This document shows positions 4,532 to 8,490 of a stretch of 8,490 nt of DNA, piece after piece. The translations under genes and the position numbers were made by a program. The notes under the pieces were generated by a model that saw only the letters and a program-made list of their open reading frames with translations, did not search any database and was not told the DNA's origin. The DNA is from Chloroflexota bacterium. GTDB taxonomy: Bacteria; Chloroflexota; Anaerolineae; J102. The DNA lies in the NCBI GenBank assembly GCA_003353825.1, contig PIVW01000249.1:1-8490 (forward strand), read 5' to 3'. How positions within the stretch are numbered: position 1 is the stretch's first letter; the number at the start of each line of letters is the position of its first letter.

Positions 4532-6925
4532 CTACAACCGCATCGTCGAACTGTGGGGCGGGATCAAGCTCTTTTCGGGATACAACTCGTGGCAAACATG
4601 GTTCACTGCCACTGCTGCCTGACTCACTGCCGTGGTAATCAGCTTGAGGTTGGCGCCACTTACAGGTTGGGTGGCGTCGCCTACGGCATAGATGCCAGGC
4701 TGATTGGTTCGACCGAAGCCATCGACAAGCACGTGCTTATTATCGATTTCCAGGCTTAGCCCTTCGATAAAGCTCTTATCCGTTCGGAAGCCAAAGTTCA
4801 GGATCACAGCGTCCACCGCCAGCGTGGTTTCATCACCACTTTGAGTGTCGACGATGATGGCCTGCTCTACTTGCTGCTTGCCTTTCACATCTTTCAACTC
4901 ATGGAAGGTCAGGACCCTGACACTATCGTGCAACAGTTCTGCCACGTTTGCCTTCGCCGCCCGGAAAGTATCGGAACGGTGGATAAGGGTTACTTCAGCG
5001 GCCCAGTCTTTGAGATTGAGCGCCCACAACACGGCACTGTCCCCTCCACCCACAACCAGCACCTTTTTGCCTCGAAAAACGCTTTTGTCGTGGGGGAAGT
5101 AGTTGACACCTTTGTCTCGTAGCCGTCTTACACTTGGGATATCGATGGTGATGGGTTTGATAGCGCCAATGCCGGTGGCGATGATCAGACTGCGGGTACG
5201 GTGCGTGTTGCCCTGGCTATCGTGGACGATGAAGACCCCATCTTCACGTTCGATAGATTCCGCCTGACACCTCAGGCAAATGTCTACATCGTCGCCGAAG
5301 CGTTCGGCCTGATGTTTTAGTGAGGTAGCCAGATCTTGTGCACCGATTTTTACGAAGCCGGGCACATCGTAGATATCCATGTCGGGATAGAGTGTCGAGA
5401 GTTGTCCCCCCACTTCTGGCAGCGCCTCTAACACCCGTGCCTTCAGGCCGCGTAATCCAGCATAAAAAGCAGAATAGAGCCCGGCCGGACCACCACCGAT
5501 GATCAGAACATCCTTGGTCTGGGCGATGATGGCTGCATCCACTGCCCGGATCATGTCGGGAACCGATGTGAACTTGACACGTGGCCGTCCCAGTCGTTGG
5601 CCTGCCTGCACTTCGGCCTGATTGATCAACAGCCATTCGTCCCAAGACACATAACGGACGTCCCGTTTTTTGAGCAGTTCGACAATAGCGTAGGAGTCGG
5701 CGTGAGCATCATCGACCGCCTGCAGCGCAGGGATATCCTCCAACAGCAAGCGCACCGTTGCTACGGCGTCCGGTTTGTTAGTGCCGATGATACCGCTGGG
5801 GCCACGCTTTGCCCAGCCAACCACATATTCCTGGGGAACGATTTCGCCACTTTCGTACTCACTCACCCGTCCATTGCTGTTCGAGATAATCCCCCAGCGT
5901 TCGTGGAACGGTACACCGGGGAGGGGCTCGCCACGATAACCGATGGAACGGGCGATGATGCCTATTTCTAGTGCTTCGAATTCGCCTGTACCATGTGAAT
6001 TCAGATATCCGGTTTCGGTGGGTCGCAGTACATTTTTTTCGAGACGAACGCCAACTACCTCACCGGCATCATTACCCAGAACCTCGACGGGTGAGCGCAA
6101 GAATAGAAAGTGAATGCGTTTAGGGTGGCCGGTCGGGTCGAGATCAGCATAGTGCTGCATGATCTCCAGGTTGGTTTGTGCTTCTCGATTGTCGGCCACG
6201 GCTGCGGCGCTGCGTTCATCCAGCAGCAGTTCCGCCGCATCGATGATCACGTCCGTCACTTCTAGCTCGGCCAGTTCGCGTAGCTCGGGATTGGTAAATT
6301 TAACCTGAGCCGGACCACGGCGAGCGACGATGTAGATATCCTGGACCTGACTTTCTCTCAGTGCCTCCAATGCGTAATCGGCAATATCAGTTTGTTCTAG
6401 TTCGGCCGGCGACAAAGCCAAGATACGGGCCACATCCATCGCCACATTGCCCACACCGATGACAGCCACGCTTTTCATACTCAGATCGAATTCGTAATCT
6501 CGGTAGTCAGGGTGGCCATTGTACCAGGCCACAAACTCGGTGGCAGGAAAGCTACCAATCAGATCCTCTCCCGGAATATCGAGATGGCGGTCAGATTGTG
6601 TACCCACGGCATAAATAACCTGATCGTAATGCTCCCTGATATCGGCGTGGGTCACGTCCTCCCCAAAGGTGACATTGCCGAAGAAGCGCACACGCGTATC
6701 GGATGCAATCCGTTCGTATAGCCTGGTCACTGATTTGATTTTTTGATGGTCGGGCGCCACCCCGTATCGCACTAGGCCATAAGGCGCGGGCAGATGATCG
6801 AAAAAATCGACATCGACATCGACTTCTTTCTGTTTTAGCAGCGTCTGGGCAGCATAAAAACCAGATGGCCCCGCGCCGATAATGGCCACGCGCAACGGTC
6901 GCTCCGCTGTGCCTATCTTAGCCAT
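4532..6925 (-). CDS. Fusion of FprA-type and thioredoxin-reductase-like ferredoxin-NADP+ reductases
   Basis: The 797-residue flavoprotein contains two full NADPH/FAD reductases head to tail. Residues 1-465 match FprA/adrenodoxin reductase: FAD motif GAGPSG (17-22), PYGLVRYGVAPDHQKIKS (48-65), FFGNV, AVGTQSDR, NADPH motif GVGNVA (157-162), ARRGP (201-205) and GWAKRGPSGIIGTNK (370-384). Residues 470-797 match TrxR-like FNR (YumC group): GGGPAG (477-482), IIATGIG, GGGDSA (626-631), HRSDTFRA (649-656) for NADPH, AVGD (747-750) and the C-terminal PHSSTMRL. The thioredoxin-reductase CxxC is absent (GVNYFPHDKSVF), which excludes thioredoxin reduction. Each half normally transfers electrons between NADPH and ferredoxin or flavodoxin in the cytoplasm. 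The start at MAKIG is set by TGGAGGA seven bases upstream; a longer in-frame extension to 7018 looks unlike protein. The junction has almost no linker. No ferredoxin gene is visible nearby. Confidence 0.92.
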   Translation of the reverse strand: MAKIGTAERPLRVAIIGAGPSGFYAAQTLLKQKEVDVDVDFFDHLPAPYGLVRYGVAPDHQKIKSVTRLYERIASDTRVRFFGNVTFGEDVTHADIREHYDQVIYAVGTQSDRHLDIPGEDLIGSFPATEFVAWYNGHPDYRDYEFDLSMKSVAVIGVGNVAMDVARILALSPAELEQTDIADYALEALRESQVQDIYIVARRGPAQVKFTNPELRELAELEVTDVIIDAAELLLDERSAAAVADNREAQTNLEIMQHYADLDPTGHPKRIHFLFLRSPVEVLGNDAGEVVGVRLEKNVLRPTETGYLNSHGTGEFEALEIGIIARSIGYRGEPLPGVPFHERWGIISNSNGRVSEYESGEIVPQEYVVGWAKRGPSGIIGTNKPDAVATVRLLLEDIPALQAVDDAHADSYAIVELLKKRDVRYVSWDEWLLINQAEVQAGQRLGRPRVKFTSVPDMIRAVDAAIIAQTKDVLIIGGGPAGLYSAFYAGLRGLKARVLEALPEVGGQLSTLYPDMDIYDVPGFVKIGAQDLATSLKHQAERFGDDVDICLRCQAESIEREDGVFIVHDSQGNTHRTRSLIIATGIGAIKPITIDIPSVRRLRDKGVNYFPHDKSVFRGKKVLVVGGGDSAVLWALNLKDWAAEVTLIHRSDTFRAAKANVAELLHDSVRVLTFHELKDVKGKQQVEQAIIVDTQSGDETTLAVDAVILNFGFRTDKSFIEGLSLEIDNKHVLVDGFGRTNQPGIYAVGDATQPVSGANLKLITTAVSQAAVAVNHVCHELYPEKSLIPPHSSTMRL

Positions 6926-6932
6926 CGGTGTG

Positions 6933-6939
6933 TCCTCCA
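6933..6939 (-). promoter_or_regulatory. Ribosome-binding site deciding the start of the fused reductase
   Basis: TGGAGGA on the minus strand lies seven bases before ATG at 6923-6925. It supports this start over the TTG-type starts upstream. Confidence 0.8.
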
Positions 6940-7080
6940 ATGTGTGTGTTAAAAAACGACAACAAAAATGCGTGGTGGGCAACGAACTCGAGGTGTTACA
7001 CAGCACGCAGAATAGCAATTAGAGTAATTTGGCGTGGTTCAGAATCAGCGTCCCACATCGTTACAAATTGATGTTTTGAG

Positions 7081-7122
7081 GATTAAAGATCAAAGATTGA
7101 AGATTGAAGATTGAAGATTAAG
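7081..7122. repeat. Six tandem copies of a GATTGAA heptamer
   Basis: Consecutive 7-base units read GATTAAA, GATCAAA, GATTGAA, GATTGAA, GATTGAA, GATTAAG. This lies in the roughly 310-base spacer between the reductase gene and the small membrane-protein genes, in which I see no protein or RNA gene. Confidence 0.9.
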
Positions 7123-7165
7123 GACGATCGGCAGAAGAATCCTCAATCTTTAGTCATTGATCTTT
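7085..7165. repeat. Inverted repeat linking the heptamer array to a downstream mirror copy
   Basis: AAAGATCAA (7085-7093) and AAAGATTGA (7092-7100) both recur inverted, as TTGATCTTT (7157-7165) and TCAATCTTT (7143-7151), in mirror order. The strand could fold into a long hairpin with the remaining heptamers in its loop. Just beyond it, CGCAAACT occurs twice 22 bases apart (7181-7188 and 7203-7210). Confidence 0.65.
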
Positions 7166-7236
7166 GGTTCTGTTCGCAAGCGCAAACTTGGATTTGCAAA
7201 GACGCAAACTCGGCAGAATGAACCATGCCGGAATTT

Positions 7237-7464
7237 TCAAGTCCTGGGTTCGAGCATGTCGGACAGTTGGCGGACGAGTGTGATCGCCGCGACACTGAGT
7301 GTTATCCAGTCTTTGGCTCGGGGTCTGACCTTCACTTCCTTGCCCTCTGCCAGCAGTAGTTCCTGTTCGGATTCGGCATCTGAGGCCACCCAGGCGATGG
7401 TTAGACCAATAATGGCGCCCAACAACGTCCCGGCGATGAGTATGCGGGTGCGGTTAATTAGCAT
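7237..7464 (-). CDS. Small membrane protein, 75 residues, unknown function
   Basis: I do not recognise a named family. The protein starts MLINRTR, followed by one clear membrane helix at about residues 8-27 (ILIAGTLLGAIIGLTIAWVA). A charged acidic/basic stretch follows at 28-51 (DAESEQELLLAEGKEVKVRP), then an amphipathic helix at 52-70 (DWITLSVAAITLVRQLSDML). The short N-terminus with a glycine-rich helix resembles YtxH-like or DUF948-like small envelope proteins, but this is a resemblance of layout only. The start has a strong AAAGGAG ribosome site (complement of 7470-7476) and lies 11 bases inside the end of the upstream gene. The two are therefore very likely one operon with coupled translation, and the proteins may act together at the membrane. 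Confidence 0.75.
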   Translation of the reverse strand: MLINRTRILIAGTLLGAIIGLTIAWVASDAESEQELLLAEGKEVKVRPRAKDWITLSVAAITLVRQLSDMLEPRT

Positions 7465-7771
7465 GGTCGCTCCTTTGTCGGCGGCGGCGCAAGACGGTGG
7501 GTACTGATGATACAGTGCTCTTGGCCTGAGTTGCGGCCGTCTCTACTTTGCTGATGGGATCCGTTACCTTGGAAGTGTATTCATTCGTCTTATCTGCCAT
7601 CAAACGCGTGTACTTTTGCGCTTCCGGCAAACCGATTTTTCTCAGCCACTTCGTGCCGACATTCATGCCTCGAATCGAAAAATAAAAAGCCGCAGCCGGT
7701 ACCAACGTCAAAATGATACCCAAAAATGCCAGCCATATCAGGGAAAGGTCACGTGCAGTTGCCAGATCCAT
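7454..7771 (-). CDS. Small membrane-anchored protein with helical, coiled-coil-like tail, 105 residues
   Basis: The start at MDLATARDL follows a GAGG ribosome motif (complement of 7778-7781); a TTG start at 7783 would only add MRRR. Residues about 9-31 form one membrane helix (LSLIWLAFLGIILTLVPAAA). After it comes a polar, mostly helical region (GTKWLRKIGLPEAQKYTRLM, then repeated K-T-E and S-K-V-E-T-A-A-T-Q patterns). The end is very basic (RRRRQR). That layout recalls DUF948/YtxH-type envelope proteins, with a short N-terminal anchor and a long soluble helix, but I cannot assign a family. The final codons overlap the start of the 75-residue gene, and both run toward the reductase gene. Confidence 0.75.
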   Translation of the reverse strand: MDLATARDLSLIWLAFLGIILTLVPAAAFYFSIRGMNVGTKWLRKIGLPEAQKYTRLMADKTNEYTSKVTDPISKVETAATQAKSTVSSVPTVLRRRRQRSDHAN

Positions 7772-7814
7772 ACGCCGCCTCAATCATAGTTAAGTCAAGT
7801 TAGGTCGTAAAACG

Positions 7815-7843
7815 ATTGTAGCAGACTCGAACATTAGGAGCAA
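7815..7843 (-). promoter_or_regulatory. Candidate promoter for the two small membrane-protein genes
   Basis: On the minus strand TACAAT (complement of 7815-7820) lies 17 bases after TTGCTC (complement of 7838-7843). Transcription would begin about 35-40 bases upstream of the start codon at 7771. The -10 is good; the -35 matches only in its TTG. Confidence 0.3.
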
Positions 7844-7892
7844 AGATGTAAAATGAAGGATTGATAGGGTTAGAACATTGTAACTCTACAGG

Positions 7893-7975
7893 TGTCATTG
7901 TGAGGGGCAACTTGCGGTCGGGCGACGAAGCAATCCCCTGCTGGCGGAAAACGTGATAAGATTGGCGTGGTGACA
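7893..7975. repeat. Dispersed palindromic intergenic repeat (REP/MITE-like, 83 bp)
   Basis: The segment begins TGTCATTGTGAGGGG, contains CGACGAAGCAATCCCCTG in the middle and ends GATTGGCGTGGTGACA. TGTCA and TGACA are inverted at the two ends, and GGGG/CCCC pair inside. This is the layout of the widespread intergenic 'TGTCATTGCGAGG..GAAGCAATC..CAATGACA' repeats found in many bacterial chromosomes. It lies in the spacer between the small membrane genes and the MalT-like gene, 50 bases before the latter's start, and would be in that gene's leader if transcription starts upstream. Confidence 0.6.
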
Positions 7976-8025
7976 TGTGCGGTTTCATCTGCCTATTCTG
8001 CCAAAGCCGACCAGGAAATTATACC

Positions 8026-8394
8026 ATGTCCACATCTCTGCTGACCACCAAATTCTTCATTCCACCTATTCGCCCTAGTGTGGTCGCGCGCCCACGCCTG
8101 ACATTACAACTGAACGAAGCCCTACACCATAAGCTAATCCTCGTCTCTGCCCCAGCCGGTTTCGGTAAGACCACGCTTCTGAGTGGGTGGAACGTTGATC
8201 GGGAACGGCTCGATCCCAAGGTTCGCGTCGCCTGGCTCTCGCTGGACGAAGGGGACAACGACCTGACCCGCTTCTTGACCTATGCTATCGCTGCCTTGCA
8301 GACTATTAATGCCGACATCGCAAAAGGAGCATTACGTGCGCTCCAATCCTCTCAGCCACCGCCAACTGAAACGGGTGTGTCCTTTTTGAGTTAG
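8026..8394 (+). pseudogene. N-terminal fragment of a MalT-like (LuxR-family, STAND NTPase) transcription regulator, truncated
   Basis: The 122-residue product begins like large ATP-dependent MalT-type regulators: TTKFFIPPIRPSVVARPRL (7-25), then the P-loop SAPAGFGKTTLL (41-52) and VAWLSLDEGDNDLTRFLTY with the strand-helix pattern that follows it. Complete proteins are about 900 residues, with an NB-ARC-like ATPase, TPR repeats and a C-terminal LuxR helix-turn-helix. Family resemblance stops at PPPTET; the last six residues (GVSFLS) and the stop come from foreign-looking sequence. ATG 8026 has AGGA at 8013-8016; an earlier in-frame start (7975) would run through the repeat. I infer disruption by an insertion sequence, with the rest of the gene beyond the window. 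The fragment lacks the DNA-binding domain and cannot act as a regulator. Confidence 0.8.
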
Positions 8395-8490
8395 AGCGTG
8401 CTCAGGCGACCTGCTGATTTGTGTTGAAGATAGGCTGTACGCGCTTGTGCTTGGCGGCCTGGAAAGAGATAATATTGTCGGAGGGTTGTG
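8373..8490 (-). mobile_element. Probable end of an insertion sequence inside the MalT-like gene
   Basis: MalT-like coding similarity ends abruptly at about 8372. The following sequence starts GGGTGTGTCC, a form compatible with an insertion-sequence terminal repeat. A minus-strand reading frame that enters from beyond the window stops 29 bases inside this boundary, as transposase genes commonly do. The other end and any target duplication lie outside the window, so family and length are unknown. Confidence 0.45.
8402..8488 (-). CDS. C-terminal end of a possible transposase (partial)
   Basis: The last 28 codons of a minus-strand frame are visible, including AAKHKRVQPIFNTNQQVA before TGA at 8402-8404. 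The frame is open to the window edge. No diagnostic motif is present in so short a piece. The transposase reading rests only on its position just inside the break in the MalT-like gene. Two other minus-strand frames are also partly open here. Confidence 0.35.
   Translation of the reverse strand, partial: QPSDNIISFQAAKHKRVQPIFNTNQQVA

Noticed and set aside
4350..4638. Plus-strand frames of 73-90 codons across the gap between the AT-rich block and the reductase gene.
   Set aside because: They run through the right inverted repeat into the antisense of the reductase, and no protein-like features are visible.
5244..5645. Open frames of 60-133 codons antisense to or out of frame with the fused reductase, for example 5244-5645 and 5597-5971.
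   Set aside because: They lie wholly within a well-supported gene, have no ribosome sites and have shadow-like compositions.
6512..6721. Thioredoxin reductase activity for the C-terminal half of the fusion.
   Set aside because: The position of the CxxC redox pair holds YFPHDKSVF, and the C-terminal PHSSTMRL tail is that of the FNR group; the coordinates given mark an antisense frame that was also dismissed.
6926..7018. A 31-residue N-terminal extension of the fused reductase.
   Set aside because: It is cysteine- and serine-rich sequence unlike the family, and a strong TGGAGGA ribosome site selects MAKIG at 6925.
7081..7122. A CRISPR array or direct-repeat origin at the heptamer repeats.
   Set aside because: Units are only 7 bp and directly adjacent with no spacers, and there are no cas or initiator genes nearby.

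Overview
The window looks like chromosomal DNA from a Chloroflexota (Anaerolineae/Caldilinea-like) bacterium. This is an inference from three things. The MalT-type start LLTTKFF.PP.RPSVVARPRL is typical of the large MalT/LuxR regulators of that phylum. A secreted M23 peptidase carries a C-terminal array of beta-rich repeats of a kind common there. A dispersed 'TGTCATTG..GAAGCAATCCCC..TGACA' palindromic repeat is also present. Base composition is near 50% GC, except for a clearly AT-rich block around 3.8-4.37 kb.

Left part (1-2809, + strand): the tail of a TolB/PD40 beta-propeller protein ends inside the ribosome-binding site of the next gene. That next gene encodes a secreted M23 (LytM/lysostaphin-type) metallopeptidase with an LGFP module and four C-terminal repeats. 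Two lesions are visible. The ribosome-binding site, start codon and signal-peptide region have been tandemly duplicated (75 bp), and the upstream copy is frameshifted. The reading frame of the peptidase is also cut by one in-frame TAG at 2036-2038, after which the same frame stays open and homologous for 256 more codons.

Middle (2788-4531): an Ada-like fusion of an AraC-type DNA-binding domain and an O6-alkylguanine-DNA alkyltransferase runs on the minus strand and overlaps the peptidase tail to tail. Beyond its promoter lies an AT-rich 606-bp block bounded by 15-bp inverted repeats, nested within a second 12-bp inverted repeat. It carries one orphan ORF of 122-144 codons that I do not recognise. 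It looks like a small mobile or recently acquired element.

Right part (4532-8490): a 797-residue minus-strand flavoprotein fuses two complete, unrelated ferredoxin-NADP+ reductase types, FprA/adrenodoxin-reductase-like and TrxR-like/YumC. Behind it is a spacer with GATTGAA heptamer repeats, followed by two overlapping genes for small membrane proteins (minus strand). A palindromic dispersed repeat follows. The window ends with the N-terminus of a MalT-like STAND regulator that breaks off after 122 residues, where the sequence changes to what looks like the end of an insertion sequence.

The genes do not form one pathway. The recurring theme is accessory DNA with signs of rearrangement: tandem duplication, a nonsense mutation, a bounded AT-rich insert, repeats and a probable IS insertion. 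TAG is the terminal codon of most intact-looking genes here, so a genome-wide reassignment of TAG is unlikely.
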